From positions 1 through 64,000 of the forward strand of contig CALWSP010000006.1 of NCBI GenBank assembly GCA_944384235.1: DNA of 64,000 bases, written 5' to 3'. Made by a program: the position numbers and the translations under genes. Below the pieces are notes generated by a model that did no database searches, was not told where the DNA came from, and saw nothing but the letters and a program-made list of their open reading frames with translations. This stretch comes from an uncultured Clostridia bacterium (GTDB taxonomy: Bacteria > Bacillota > Clostridia > Lachnospirales > CAG-274). Below, in pieces: positions 55,733-64,000 of this stretch (the stretch's first letter is position 1; each line of letters opens with the position of its first letter).

Positions 55733-56905
55733 TTATAATCTTGCAACACCAGATTTTCTAGCAGCCTCTGCCACTGCAAAAGCAATATCCTTTGAAACAC
55801 TTTTGTTTAAAGCTGATGGAATAATAATGCCGTTTTCAAGGTCTTTTTCTGTAACTAAATTTGCTATTGCATCAGATGCAGCAAGTAACATTTCTTCGTT
55901 AATATCAATAGCTCTAACATCTAAAGCCCCTCTAAATATTCCAGGAAAAGCTAATACATTGTTTATTTGGTTAGGGTAGTCTGACCTTCCAGTTGCAACA
56001 ACCTTTGCACCAGCTTCTAAAGCTATGTTTGGCAAAATTTCTGGGTTAGGGTTTGCCATAGCAAATATAATTGCGTCCTCATTCATTGTCTTAACCATTT
56101 CACCAGTTAAAATGTTTGGTGCAGAAACGCCAATAAAAATGTCTGCTCCTTTAATAATGTCAGCTAATTCGCCCTTTTCATTGTTTGGGTTAGTAATCTC
56201 GCTTAACTCAGTTAAAGATGGGTCGTCATATTCTACATCTCTTGAAATAACACCATCAATGTTGCACATAACAATGTTTTTAAACCCAGCTTTTAATAAT
56301 AACTTTGCAATAGCAGTTCCAGCAGCTCCTGCACCACTCATAACCACCTTGCAATCTTCTATTTTTTTCTTAGTCAACTTTAAAGCGTTTCTAATTCCTG
56401 CTAACACAACAACTGCTGTTCCGTGCTGGTCGTCGTGAAAAATAGGTATTTGACACTTTTCTTTTAATCTTCTTTCAATTTCAAAACATCTAGGTGCGCC
56501 AATATCCTCAAGGTTTATGCCGCCAAAACTGTCAGATATGTGGTAAATTGTGTCAACTACTTGGTCAACATCTTGAGTGTTTAAACATAAAGGAAAAGCG
56601 TCTACATCAGCAAATTCTTTAAATAAAACACATTTACCCTCCATAACAGGCATACCAGCAACTCCACCAATGTTTCCAAGCCCTAAAACAGCAGACCCAT
56701 CAGTTATAACTGCCACCATATTATGCTTTCTTGTAAGCTCGTAAACCTTTTCAGGGTTCTCCTTTATAGCAAGGCAAGGCTCTGCTACACCTGGAGTGTA
56801 AGCAACTGAAAGGTCGTCAGCTGTGTTCACAGTAGCTCTTGATATAACTTCAATTTTGCCACCCCATTCTCTGTGTTTTTCCATTGCAACTTTCTTGTAA
56901 TCCAT
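55733..56905 (-). CDS. NAD(P)-dependent malic enzyme
   Basis: 390 residues, the short bacterial class. Malic-enzyme blocks AYTPGVAEPCLAI, AVITDGSAVLGLGNIGG, FHDDQHGTAVVVLAG and the nucleotide-binding VVMSGAGAAGTAIAKLL. It oxidatively decarboxylates malate to pyruvate. AAAGGAG before the ATG. Immediately after smpB on the same strand (23 bp). Confidence 0.95.
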   Translation of the reverse strand: MDYKKVAMEKHREWGGKIEVISRATVNTADDLSVAYTPGVAEPCLAIKENPEKVYELTRKHNMVAVITDGSAVLGLGNIGGVAGMPVMEGKCVLFKEFADVDAFPLCLNTQDVDQVVDTIYHISDSFGGINLEDIGAPRCFEIERRLKEKCQIPIFHDDQHGTAVVVLAGIRNALKLTKKKIEDCKVVMSGAGAAGTAIAKLLLKAGFKNIVMCNIDGVISRDVEYDDPSLTELSEITNPNNEKGELADIIKGADIFIGVSAPNILTGEMVKTMNEDAIIFAMANPNPEILPNIALEAGAKVVATGRSDYPNQINNVLAFPGIFRGALDVRAIDINEEMLLAASDAIANLVTEKDLENGIIIPSALNKSVSKDIAFAVAEAARKSGVARL

Positions 56906-56928
56906 TTTAATTCTCCTTTTATGTTTAT

Positions 56929-57402
56929 TTATAATTGTAATTTATGCTTAAAATCCTTTTCAGCACTTCTCTTAGCGTCTTTTTTAGCAATATCGTGCCT
57001 TTTGTCATATAACTTTTTACCCTTGGCAATAGCAATATCAATTTTAACAAGGCTACCTTTAAAATATATTTTTAAAGGAACAATAGTGTTACCATCTTTA
57101 GTCACAGCCCCAAGCAATTTGTTTATTTCATACTTGTGAAGAAGTAAACGCCTGTCAGCTAAAGGGTCGTGGTTAAATATGTTCCCTTGTTCGTAAGGGC
57201 TAATGTGCATTTGCTTAATAATAGCCTCGCCATTTTCAATTTGAACATAACTTTCTTTTAAATTACATCTACCAGCCCTTAAAGACTTAACCTCAGTGCC
57301 AGTTAAAGAAATACCAGCTTGAAAAGTTTCAAGAATAAAATAATCGTGGTAAGCCTTTTTGTTTTGAGCAATCAACCTGTTTTCACTTTTATTGTTAGCC
57401 AT
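56929..57402 (-). CDS. smpB: SsrA-binding protein SmpB
   Basis: 157 residues. [31 protein letters not shown] and YEQGN, plus a basic C-terminal tail ([15 protein letters not shown]), which is the SmpB pattern. It brings tmRNA to stalled ribosomes. No tmRNA gene was recognised in this window. Directly follows the PHP-domain gene. Confidence 0.96.
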   Translation of the reverse strand: MANNKSENRLIAQNKKAYHDYFILETFQAGISLTGTEVKSLRAGRCNLKESYVQIENGEAIIKQMHISPYEQGNIFNHDPLADRRLLLHKYEINKLLGAVTKDGNTIVPLKIYFKGSLVKIDIAIAKGKKLYDKRHDIAKKDAKRSAEKDFKHKLQL

Positions 57403-58254
57403 CTAATCTCTCCTATTTTTATAACACTTTTTTAATCCCTCAACTACACTGTATGGAACTAATAAATCTCCATATCCTTTGCCTAAACTAATTTTAGGCT
57501 TGTTTAAACCGTGAAAATCACTTCCACCACTTATAACTAAACCATTTTTGCCAGCAATTAATTTAACATAATTAATGTCAGCTTGGGAATATGAGCTGTA
57601 ATATGCCTCAATCCCCTTAAGGCCATCTTTAGCCATTTCACTAACTATCATTTCAAGCCTCTTGTTTGACATTTTGTATATTAATGGATGTGCTAAAATT
57701 GCAATTCCACCGTTTTTGTTAATCATATTTATAGCTTCTTTAACATTAATTAAATCTGGCTTAACATATCCAAATTTTCCCTTGCCAATAAACCTTTCAA
57801 AACATTCATTGTTGTTTTTTGCATATCCACATTCAACAATTTCTCTTGCAATGTTTGCCCTTGTAATAACCCCAGCAGATTTTTTCAATATATTGTTGTA
57901 ATCTATTTTAATTCCATTTTCCCTAAGCTTTTCAACCATAAGAAAATTTCTTTCATCTCTTTTGTTCCTAGCTATTTCAAGTTTTTTGTTAAACTCCACA
58001 TCATAGATATCTAAAAAAAGCCCTACAATATGTAGCTCATTTTCATCATACATAGCCGATATTTCAACTCCAGAAATAACCTCAACACCATACTTGTTTC
58101 CATAATATATAGCTTCTTCAACACCATTTACTGTGTCGTGGTCAGTTAAAGCTAATGCACTAATATTACTTTTATTAGCACATTTTATAATTTCCATAGG
58201 CGAAAATGTACCATCAGAATAATTACTATGCGTGTGTAAATCAACTATTTTCAT
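57403..58254 (-). CDS. PHP-domain phosphoesterase (TrpH/YciV-like)
   Basis: 283 residues. Metal motifs of the PHP superfamily: DLHTHSNYSDGTFSP, ALTDHDTVNGVEEA, and the late GGSDFHG. Length and layout match RNase AM/YciV-type 3'-phosphate nucleases or nucleoside 3',5'-bisphosphate phosphatases. The next gene, smpB, starts one base later. Confidence 0.88.
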   Translation of the reverse strand: MKIVDLHTHSNYSDGTFSPMEIIKCANKSNISALALTDHDTVNGVEEAIYYGNKYGVEVISGVEISAMYDENELHIVGLFLDIYDVEFNKKLEIARNKRDERNFLMVEKLRENGIKIDYNNILKKSAGVITRANIAREIVECGYAKNNNECFERFIGKGKFGYVKPDLINVKEAINMINKNGGIAILAHPLIYKMSNKRLEMIVSEMAKDGLKGIEAYYSSYSQADINYVKLIAGKNGLVISGGSDFHGLNKPKISLGKGYGDLLVPYSVVEGLKKCYKNRRD

Positions 58255-58423
58255 ATTTACTCACCTCATATTATATAATAAAACAATTTAACAAATTTAA
58301 CAATAGTTATTTTATTTATTTTTAATATACACAATTTTTCAGTATTTTTTTCATAAACCATTAGTTTTTAATGGAAATTTTAGTTTTTTTAAGATACAAT
58401 ATATAAAGAAATGGAGGGTTATA

Positions 58424-59788
58424 ATGTCAAAAGCAATAAAAAATACAAAAGAAATTTTATCTGGCAATATGGTCGTTGCACTGCTTTCTCTTGCAATACC
58501 TATTGTTGTAAATAACTTTATACAAACAATGTATAACTTAACAGATACCTATTGGCTTGGCAAGTTAGGCACAAATGAAATGGCAGCCATCTCCCTTGTA
58601 AGCCCTATGCAAAGCATAATAATAAACTTTGGAACAGGCTTAACACTTGCAGGTTCAATTTTAATCTCCCAATATATAGGAGCTAAAGATAAAGAAAATG
58701 CAAAAAAAATGGCAAACCATATTTTAATTTGCTCTATGATTTTTGCAATTTTTTGCGGCATTTTGTGCTTCATATTCACTCCTAGCATAGTAAATTGGCT
58801 AGGTGCTGATGCCACAGTTCATAAAATGGGAACAACATACCTAAGAATAGTTCTAACAGACTTGCCTTTTCTTTTTATGATAAACATTTTTTCTTCTGTT
58901 AGCCAAGCACAAGGCGACACAATAAAACCAATGAAATTAAATATGCTTGGTGTAATAATAAATATGTTTCTTGACCCACTATTTATTATGGTTTTTAAGT
59001 GGGGAGTAGCAGGTGCTGCTCTAGCAACAATGTTGGCAAAAGTTCCTTGTGCAATAATAGCTTGCTTTATCCTTTTTAACACTAAAAACGAAATTTATAT
59101 AAACTTAAAAGGTTTTAAATTCAACAAGTCTATGATACAAAGAATTTTGTCAATAGGTCTCCCAACTGCAATTGGTAGCTCCACAATGCAATTTGGCTTC
59201 CTTTTAATGACCAAAAATGTTTTAGTCTACGGAAATAACGCAATGGCAGCTTATGGCATAGGAAATAGAATAAATGGCATAATAACAATGCCTGCTAATG
59301 CAATGGGCTCAGCAGTTGCAACAATAGTTGGCCAAAATGTAGGAGCAAAACAACTAGATAGAGCTGTTGATGCCTATAAAAAGTCAAGGCTAATAACAGT
59401 AGTATTCCTTTTCATAGCTGGTTTTATATTGTCTAGAAATGTTGTTTCAACTTTCATAGTAACAATTTTCTCAGATGATATAAATGTAATTCCAATGGCA
59501 TCACAATTTTTGTCTATAATGGCTTTTTGGTGCTGGACAAACGGTATATATAATAATACAAACGGGCTTTTTAACGGTGCTGGAAACACTCTTGTCACAA
59601 TGCTTGTTGATGCAGCAAGGCTTTGGATATTTAGGTTTGCAACACTTTTTATCTTCTCTTATTTCTTTAATATGAAAGAAGCAAGCGTTTGGTATTCAGT
59701 TGTTGCTAGTAATGCTATATCAGCTCTTATAATGTATATTTGCTATAAATTAGGCTGGTGGAAATATCGCATAAAGGAGAAAAAATGA
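58424..59788 (+). CDS. MATE family efflux transporter
   Basis: 454 residues, twelve helices in two halves. The N-terminal MVVALLSLAIPIVVNNF, TMYNLTDTYWLGKLG and AQGDTIKPMKL are typical of MATE proteins of the DinF/NorM-like group. Different from the MATE at 15075. AATGGAGGG lies before the ATG, and recX overlaps its stop as ATGA. Confidence 0.92.
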   Translation: MSKAIKNTKEILSGNMVVALLSLAIPIVVNNFIQTMYNLTDTYWLGKLGTNEMAAISLVSPMQSIIINFGTGLTLAGSILISQYIGAKDKENAKKMANHILICSMIFAIFCGILCFIFTPSIVNWLGADATVHKMGTTYLRIVLTDLPFLFMINIFSSVSQAQGDTIKPMKLNMLGVIINMFLDPLFIMVFKWGVAGAALATMLAKVPCAIIACFILFNTKNEIYINLKGFKFNKSMIQRILSIGLPTAIGSSTMQFGFLLMTKNVLVYGNNAMAAYGIGNRINGIITMPANAMGSAVATIVGQNVGAKQLDRAVDAYKKSRLITVVFLFIAGFILSRNVVSTFIVTIFSDDINVIPMASQFLSIMAFWCWTNGIYNNTNGLFNGAGNTLVTMLVDAARLWIFRFATLFIFSYFFNMKEASVWYSVVASNAISALIMYICYKLGWWKYRIKEKK

Positions 59789-60393
59789 AAATAACAGATA
59801 TTCAAACTCAATCTAAAAACGAAAATAGAGTTTCTGTTTTTATAGACAATAAATTTGCCTTTGGCTTAGAAAAAGCAGATTGCTATTTTATGGGCTTAAA
59901 AATTGGTATGAAAATATCAAAAGAAAAATATGATTATATTTTAAATAACACCCTTTACACAAAGGCATATCAAAAGGCAGATAGGTTTTTAGGCTTTAAA
60001 ATGAGAACAGAAAAAGAAGTTTATATTAAATTAAAAGACCTAGAATATCCCGAAGAAATTATAACAAAAGTAATTAAAACTTTAAAAAAATATAACTACA
60101 TTAATGACACACAGTATGCAATACTTTATGCAAAAGATTGTCAGAAATTAAAAAAATGGGGAGAAGCTCGAATTAAACTTGAACTAATTAAAAAAGGAGT
60201 TTCAAGCCAAGATATTTCAGTTGCACTAAACGAACTAGAAGATGTAAATATTGATATGATAACTTCACTACTTGAAAAAAGAATAAAGTCTACGCCTATT
60301 GATTTTAAAGAAAAACAAAAACACTTTAATTTTCTTCTTAGACGTGGTTTTAAAAGTGAAGATATTAAAAGAGCATTAGAAAAATATTGTTAA
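59785..60393 (+). CDS. recX: Regulatory protein RecX
   Basis: 202 residues from ATG 59785, overlapping the MATE stop, behind AAGGAG. Two to three RecX three-helix repeats, with KMRTEKEVYIKL, YINDTQYAILYAKD and KKWGEARIKLELIKKGVS. RecX modulates RecA filament activity. The frame's earlier ATG (59758) lies inside the MATE gene and has no ribosome site. Confidence 0.9.
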   Translation: MKITDIQTQSKNENRVSVFIDNKFAFGLEKADCYFMGLKIGMKISKEKYDYILNNTLYTKAYQKADRFLGFKMRTEKEVYIKLKDLEYPEEIITKVIKTLKKYNYINDTQYAILYAKDCQKLKKWGEARIKLELIKKGVSSQDISVALNELEDVNIDMITSLLEKRIKSTPIDFKEKQKHFNFLLRRGFKSEDIKRALEKYC

Positions 60394-60425
60394 AAAAAGG
60401 ATTGTCTTTTGACAATCCTTTTTTA
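60392..60425. terminator. Bidirectional terminator between recX and the SLH gene
   Basis: AAAGGATTGTC and GACAATCCTTT around a T-rich loop, with A and T runs on both sides, between convergent genes. Confidence 0.88.
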
Positions 60426-61580
60426 CTATAATAAAACAGAAAATACATCGTATAAGTTCACTAAATCAACACTGTCGTATGTTGCATATACACAGTCTTT
60501 AAAATCTTCTTTCTCACTTGTTGAAAGCCCGTTGTAAAGGCTCTTTGCCTCTGTAAATGCCCCAATTAAGTCAAAACTTTCGTCGTTTACAAAACTTTCC
60601 ATACTAGTTATCATAAATTTAACAACTTCTTTTTCTGCTTGAGTTTTCACCTTGTAAACTAACTTAGACTTTGTAGCTTTAATTACATTGTCAAGAGATT
60701 TCTTCTGAACAGCATTTAAAACTATGCTTGGCTTGTTGTTTTCACTTGAACTGCCACCATTTGAAGAACTTCCGCTATTTGAAGAACCTCCACCTGATGA
60801 ACTACCGCCAGAAGAACTTCCTCCACTTGATGAACTTCCTCCACCTGAAGAACCTCCGCTTGATGAGCTTCCTCCGCCTGATGAACTACCGTTGTTTTCA
60901 CTTAAAGTAGTTGTTTCTGTAGATACCTCTGTTGTTTTAACTTCACTACTTGTTTCAACACTAGTATCTTCCTCTGTGCTTAAATATTTAACAAGTGCTT
61001 GGCAAACTTCTCCTCTAGTAATGTTTTGAACAGCTCTAAAATTGCCGTTTTCAAGTTTAAACGCACCGTCAGCAATAGACGCCTTAACATAGTTAGATGC
61101 CCAAGGAGCTACATAATCGTTAATAACAATGTCTTTAACAGGTGTTTGTAAACCTGCTGCAACAGCTAAAACTACACAAGTCTGCTGACGAGTAAAGTTT
61201 TCATTTGGTCTAAATGTGCCGTCATTAAAACCGTTTATATATCCGTTAGTTTGAGCAATTCTTAAATCCTTGTAATACCAAGCATTTTTGTCTATATCAG
61301 AAAAATCTGGTAAAACCTTGTCCTTTTCTTCGTTTAATTCATATCCAAAAACTTGGTTAAAAACTTTTGTAAGCTCAGCTCTTGTAATAAATGAATTAGG
61401 TCTAAATGTACCATCATTATATCCCTTTAAATAACCAGCTTCATACATTTTTTCAATAGCTTGTCCTTGACTAGTAGAAAAATCAACATCAGGGAAAGCT
61501 TTGTTTTCTTCAGCAAAAGCAGTTGTAGCAAAAACTGTACTAACAGCTAAAGCCATAACAGCAAAAAACTTCATTTTCAT
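60426..61580 (-). CDS. SLH-domain surface protein with Ser/Gly linker
   Basis: 384 residues. Signal peptide about 1-23 (AFA), three SLH repeats (about 28-200, each with F.D...W/A...I....NGYI.G..DGTFRPN and a TRAE/TRQQ-like motif) that bind secondary cell-wall polymer, a Thr/Ser then Gly/Ser-rich linker (about 205-280), and a C-terminal helical region (about 290-384) of no recognised family. Here SLH repeats are N-terminal, the opposite of the large DUF4430 protein. AAAGGAG is upstream. Confidence 0.88.
   Translation of the reverse strand: MKMKFFAVMALAVSTVFATTAFAEENKAFPDVDFSTSQGQAIEKMYEAGYLKGYNDGTFRPNSFITRAELTKVFNQVFGYELNEEKDKVLPDFSDIDKNAWYYKDLRIAQTNGYINGFNDGTFRPNENFTRQQTCVVLAVAAGLQTPVKDIVINDYVAPWASNYVKASIADGAFKLENGNFRAVQNITRGEVCQALVKYLSTEEDTSVETSSEVKTTEVSTETTTLSENNGSSSGGGSSSSGGSSGGGSSSSGGSSSGGSSSGGGSSNSGSSSNGGSSSENNKPSIVLNAVQKKSLDNVIKATKSKLVYKVKTQAEKEVVKFMITSMESFVNDESFDLIGAFTEAKSLYNGLSTSEKEDFKDCVYATYDSVDLVNLYDVFSVLL
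60757..60892 (-). repeat. Degenerate Ser/Gly-coding minisatellite
   Basis: Repeated units of about 12-30 bases of the type GGWGGWWSWTCATCA on the minus strand encode SSSGGSSGGGSSS-like linker. The plus-strand frame gives Pro/Leu/Glu artefacts. Confidence 0.8.
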
Positions 61581-61600
61581 ATCATATCTCCTTTATTTAT

Positions 61601-61627
61601 AAAAAAGAGGGATATAAATCCCTCTTT
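61601..61627 (-). terminator. Terminator after the dockerin gene
   Basis: Minus strand AAAGAGGGAT and ATCCCTCTTT with a short loop and a T-run, upstream of the SLH gene. Confidence 0.85.
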
Positions 61628-61639
61628 AAATAATTTTAA

Positions 61640-63055
61640 TTATTCGTTAACACTTGCTTGAACAACAAGCTCAACAGTTGCCTTGTTAGCACCGTAAGTA
61701 ACAACTAACTTGTCACCAAATGTATCTCTAACATCACCAACTGTAATGTTCTTGTAGCCACCTCTCTTAGTGATAAGGTCAGCCATAACATTAATAACTT
61801 CGTCCTTTGTGAAGTTGCCCTTTTCAGCTTCAATAGTAACATTAATGTTAAACATATCATTAATCTGGTTTGCAACGCTCTTAATATCTTCAGCTCTTGC
61901 ATCAGCTGGAATAAGGTCTGGTAAAGTAGAAATAGCCTTTCTAACAGCGTCTTTGTCAACAGGAGTAGAAACTTCTTTTAACATCTTAAATGTGTCGTTG
62001 TTAGGGCTGTAAGAAGGAATCTTATCCTCTGCCATTTCAATAGCCTTAGAAATAGCTTCAGTCTTAGCGTGCTCAATCTCAGCATCGCTTACTGTAAAGC
62101 CACCCTTTTGAGCTTCATCAACAATAGTATCTCTTACTGTCTGTCCTACCTGTGCTTCAATTTTAGCCATAACATCAGCCTTAACACCGTCCATAAATGC
62201 AATAATGTTTGGGTTTTCAATTAACTCGTCCTTAAATTCAGCGTTGTCTGGGTAGATAACAGCCTTAATGTTGTTTAAAGCTTCCTGCTGAGCAGTGTCG
62301 CCGCTCTTAATAAGTGGAGCTAAGATGTCGTTTAAAGCTTTCCAGCTTGCTTCACTTCTAATAGGAGCCTTAATAGAACCATTCACAGCAGCATCATAAG
62401 ATACAGTAACACCATCAACTGTTGCCTTAACAGGAACTTCAAGATATGTTTCCTTGCCATTCCATTCTACTCTTAAAGAAACAATTTCGTCAACTTCAGC
62501 GCCATTTATTGTGTTTTCATGCTTAAATTCCTTTAACTCATAAGGTCTTTCAAATCTGTTAATTAAAGTATCAATTCTAGCATCAGTTACAAATCTGTCA
62601 ATAAGAGTACCGTCTTTATCAACTAAAGTTTCAACTTCAGCAGCAGTTGCACCAATATTGTATGTAGATCCAATAACAGTCATACCCTTTTCATCTGTAG
62701 CAGTAATAGTACCTAATTCGTCCTGATAGTTAGCTAATGCTTCATATGTTCTAACATTACCCTTAGCAGACTCAGTAGTAACCTTAACAGCTACATTTTC
62801 AACAATAGTAGTTGGTCTAAGAATAGTGTTGTATAAAACCTTAGCATCAAGAGCATCAATGCCATCTTTACTACCATCTACATTAGCCTCTGCATCATTG
62901 TTAGCTAAGCCAACTAAAATTTTATATACATCATTTGCAGTAAGACCATTACTACCGTCTACATCACCAGTTCCTCTTGGTGTAGCAGCAAAAGCAGAAG
63001 TAGTCATAGACATAGCCATAGCAATAGCAGCAAATCTACAAAGTTTTCTTTTCAT
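61640..63055 (-). CDS. Secreted protein with N-terminal dockerin-like domain
   Basis: 471 residues. Signal peptide about 1-24 (AFA). Directly after it come two Ca2+-binding dockerin type I repeats: GDVDGSNGLTANDVYKIL and NVDGSKDGIDALDAKVLYN (about 29-80), each with a DxDGxxGxxxxD-like loop. The rest (about 90-471) is mixed alpha/beta, with helical stretches, and no recognised family. Dockerins bind cohesins, but none is visible here. AAGGAGG precedes the ATG. A nearby SLH protein could be a surface partner, but this is only a guess. Confidence 0.82.
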   Translation of the reverse strand: MKRKLCRFAAIAMAMSMTTSAFAATPRGTGDVDGSNGLTANDVYKILVGLANNDAEANVDGSKDGIDALDAKVLYNTILRPTTIVENVAVKVTTESAKGNVRTYEALANYQDELGTITATDEKGMTVIGSTYNIGATAAEVETLVDKDGTLIDRFVTDARIDTLINRFERPYELKEFKHENTINGAEVDEIVSLRVEWNGKETYLEVPVKATVDGVTVSYDAAVNGSIKAPIRSEASWKALNDILAPLIKSGDTAQQEALNNIKAVIYPDNAEFKDELIENPNIIAFMDGVKADVMAKIEAQVGQTVRDTIVDEAQKGGFTVSDAEIEHAKTEAISKAIEMAEDKIPSYSPNNDTFKMLKEVSTPVDKDAVRKAISTLPDLIPADARAEDIKSVANQINDMFNINVTIEAEKGNFTKDEVINVMADLITKRGGYKNITVGDVRDTFGDKLVVTYGANKATVELVVQASVNE

Positions 63056-63237
63056 TTTTTTGCCTCCTTAATATTAAACATATATAATTGATTAATTACA
63101 ATTATATCAAATGATTATATAAATTACTAGTCTTTTTTTTAAATTTGTTAATATTGAACAAATATCTTATAAACTTACATATACATTACATAATAATATA
63201 TTAAATTGTATAAATTTTTAATACTATTTTAATATAT

Positions 63238-63265
63238 TTAAACATATTTTAAACATATTTTAAAC
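63238..63265. repeat. Short 11-bp tandem repeat
   Basis: AAACATATTTT occurs twice in tandem (63240-63261), plus partial copies, in the intergenic stretch upstream of the dockerin gene. The 63056-63296 gap otherwise shows only AT-rich DNA and the palindrome ATTTGTTaatattgAACAAAT near 63140. Confidence 0.6.
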
Positions 63266-63291
63266 AAAAAAAGGATAGCAGAGCTATCCTT
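63266..63291 (-). terminator. Terminator of the tRNA operon
   Basis: AAGGATAGC and GCTATCCTT with a 3-nt loop, followed on the minus strand by TTTTTTTG. Confidence 0.85.
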
Positions 63292-63296
63292 TTTAG

Positions 63297-63368
63297 AGCG
63301 CGAGACGGGATTCGAACCCGCGGCCCTCGCCTTGGCAAGGCGATGCTCTACCACTGAGCCACTCGCGC
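63297..63368 (-). tRNA. tRNA-Gly (anticodon GCC)
   Basis: Cloverleaf with acceptor GCGCGAG/CTCGCGC, anticodon stem around TTGCCAA, and T loop GTTCGAATC. CCA is not encoded. Confidence 0.95.
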
Positions 63369-63389
63369 ATATAATAACATTATTAACCA

Positions 63390-63461
63390 AGCGGGTGAAG
63401 GGAGTCGAACCCTCGTCCTCAGCTTGGAAGGCTGATGTACTAGCCGTTGTACCACACCCGC
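63390..63461 (-). tRNA. tRNA-Gly (anticodon TCC)
   Basis: Acceptor GCGGGTG/CACCCGC, anticodon loop TTCCAAG, T loop GTTCGACTC. CCA is not encoded. The two Gly tRNAs cover all four GGN codons by wobble. Confidence 0.94.
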
Positions 63462-63472
63462 ATTTTTTAATG

Positions 63473-63548
<76 letters not shown>

Positions 63549-63551
63549 AAG

Positions 63552-63579
63552 TTTGTCATTGCATAACTGCGATGACAAA
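63552..63579 (-). other. Hairpin in the 5' leader of the tRNA precursor
   Basis: TTTGTCAT and ATGACAAA, with inner GCA/TGC, form a nearly perfect stem between the promoter and tRNA-Phe. It may protect or guide processing of the precursor. Confidence 0.6.
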
Positions 63580-63583
63580 TATT

Positions 63584-63612
63584 ATTATAAATCAAACTTT
63601 CTCCTTTGTCAA
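63584..63612 (-). promoter_or_regulatory. Perfect consensus promoter of the tRNA operon
   Basis: Minus strand TTGACA (63607-63612), 17-bp spacer, TATAAT (63584-63589). Confidence 0.9.
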
Positions 63613-63665
63613 GCATTTTTTTAAAATTTTTTTATTTTTTTTAATAATGCTCTAAAACGCAATAT

Positions 63666-64000
63666 TTAATCAGCTTTTTCTTCTTCAATTTCAGTTTCTT
63701 CAGCCTTTGTTTCTTCTTCAGAAACATTTTCTGTAACATTTTCTTGTTGAACATTTTTTTCCTTTATAGTCACATTAACATAAATATCGTTAATTAAAAT
63801 TGCGTTGTTTGGTAAGTTAACCTTTAGCTTAACATCATATACGCCACTTTTGTACCCTGTTAAGTCTATTAAAGGAGATAGTGTAACAATATCTACATTG
63901 TCTATTCCACCAATTTCAACAAAAGTATCCTCGTTTATAACTGCCTCTAGTTCTGGAGATAACCCGCTAATTAAAATATCGTTTTTTGATATATCTACTC
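63666..64000 (-). CDS. YbbR/CdaR-like protein, C-terminal part
   Basis: The frame is open to the window edge, with stop TAA at 63666-63668; the start is outside. About 111 residues are seen. They include ILISGLSPELEAV and a second VYDVKLKVNLPNN strand, matching the repeated YbbR fold, followed by an acidic Glu/Thr-rich tail. YbbR/CdaR proteins control the diadenylate cyclase CdaA and often precede glmM; here glmM is 20 kb away. Confidence 0.8.
   Translation of the reverse strand, partial: VDISKNDILISGLSPELEAVINEDTFVEIGGIDNVDIVTLSPLIDLTGYKSGVYDVKLKVNLPNNAILINDIYVNVTIKEKNVQQENVTENVSEEETKAEETEIEEEKAD

Noticed and set aside
60724..61029. Plus-strand ORF rich in Pro/Leu/Glu opposite the Ser/Gly linker
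   Set aside because: Antisense shadow of a coding minisatellite in the SLH gene.

Overview
The window looks like chromosome from an AT-rich, spore-forming, Gram-positive anaerobe of the Clostridia. The support is SLH-anchored surface proteins, a YaaH/SleL-like spore-cortex hydrolase, the hrcA-grpE-dnaK-dnaJ order with a CIRCE element, RNase J, the ireB-ruvX-DUF1292 cluster, strong AGGAGG ribosome sites and many intrinsic terminators. The species cannot be named from this sequence. Most genes lie on the minus strand. Exceptions are sleL-ykvI, a Ca2+/cation exchanger, pdp-deoB, a small ORF with a hydrolase, and MATE-recX.

Region 1 (1-8.5 kb): the end of a transposase gene, then the most unusual locus. 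A minus-strand operon (8461 to 3674) encodes a secreted alpha/alpha-barrel protein, a membrane-anchored DUF4430 protein, an EcfT-type permease and a fused ATPase-ATPase-S-component ECF protein. Behind it a cobalamin riboswitch precedes a 1041-residue SLH surface protein with two DUF4430 domains around a beta-propeller. DUF4430 resembles the C-terminal domain of transcobalamin, and the barrel protein resembles the N-terminal domain. I read the locus as a split, surface-displayed transcobalamin-like B12 uptake system.

Region 2 (8.5-15 kb): LysM-GH18 hydrolase and YkvI-like membrane protein (ATT start), then a polysaccharide group (rmlD, rmlC, Wzz/BY-kinase) ending in an SGNH-like protein without the usual catalytic residues. 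Region 3 (15-24.9 kb): MATE pump, RNase J, ireB-ruvX-DUF1292, a CmpB-like membrane protein, cation exchanger (ATC or ATT start), ispD, and the nucleoside-salvage pair pdp-deoB. Region 4 (24.9-35 kb): a c-di-GMP phosphodiesterase with a G10 tract and nested inverted repeats in its leader, tyrS behind an attenuator-like hairpin, a 50-residue ORF with a hydrolase, and the branched-chain amino acid ABC transporter livJHMGF. Region 5 (35-50.6 kb): heat-shock operon, glmM-glmS-mtnN, EamA transporter, pyrG, ctpA, rimO-pgsA. Region 6 (50-60.4 kb): rlmH, walJ and murA next to yycI/yycH but without walRK nearby, a small secreted protein, malic enzyme, smpB, a PHP phosphoesterase, MATE and recX. Region 7 (60.4-64 kb): an SLH protein, an N-terminal dockerin protein, three tRNAs (Gly, Gly, Phe) with a consensus promoter, and the end of a YbbR/CdaR-like gene.
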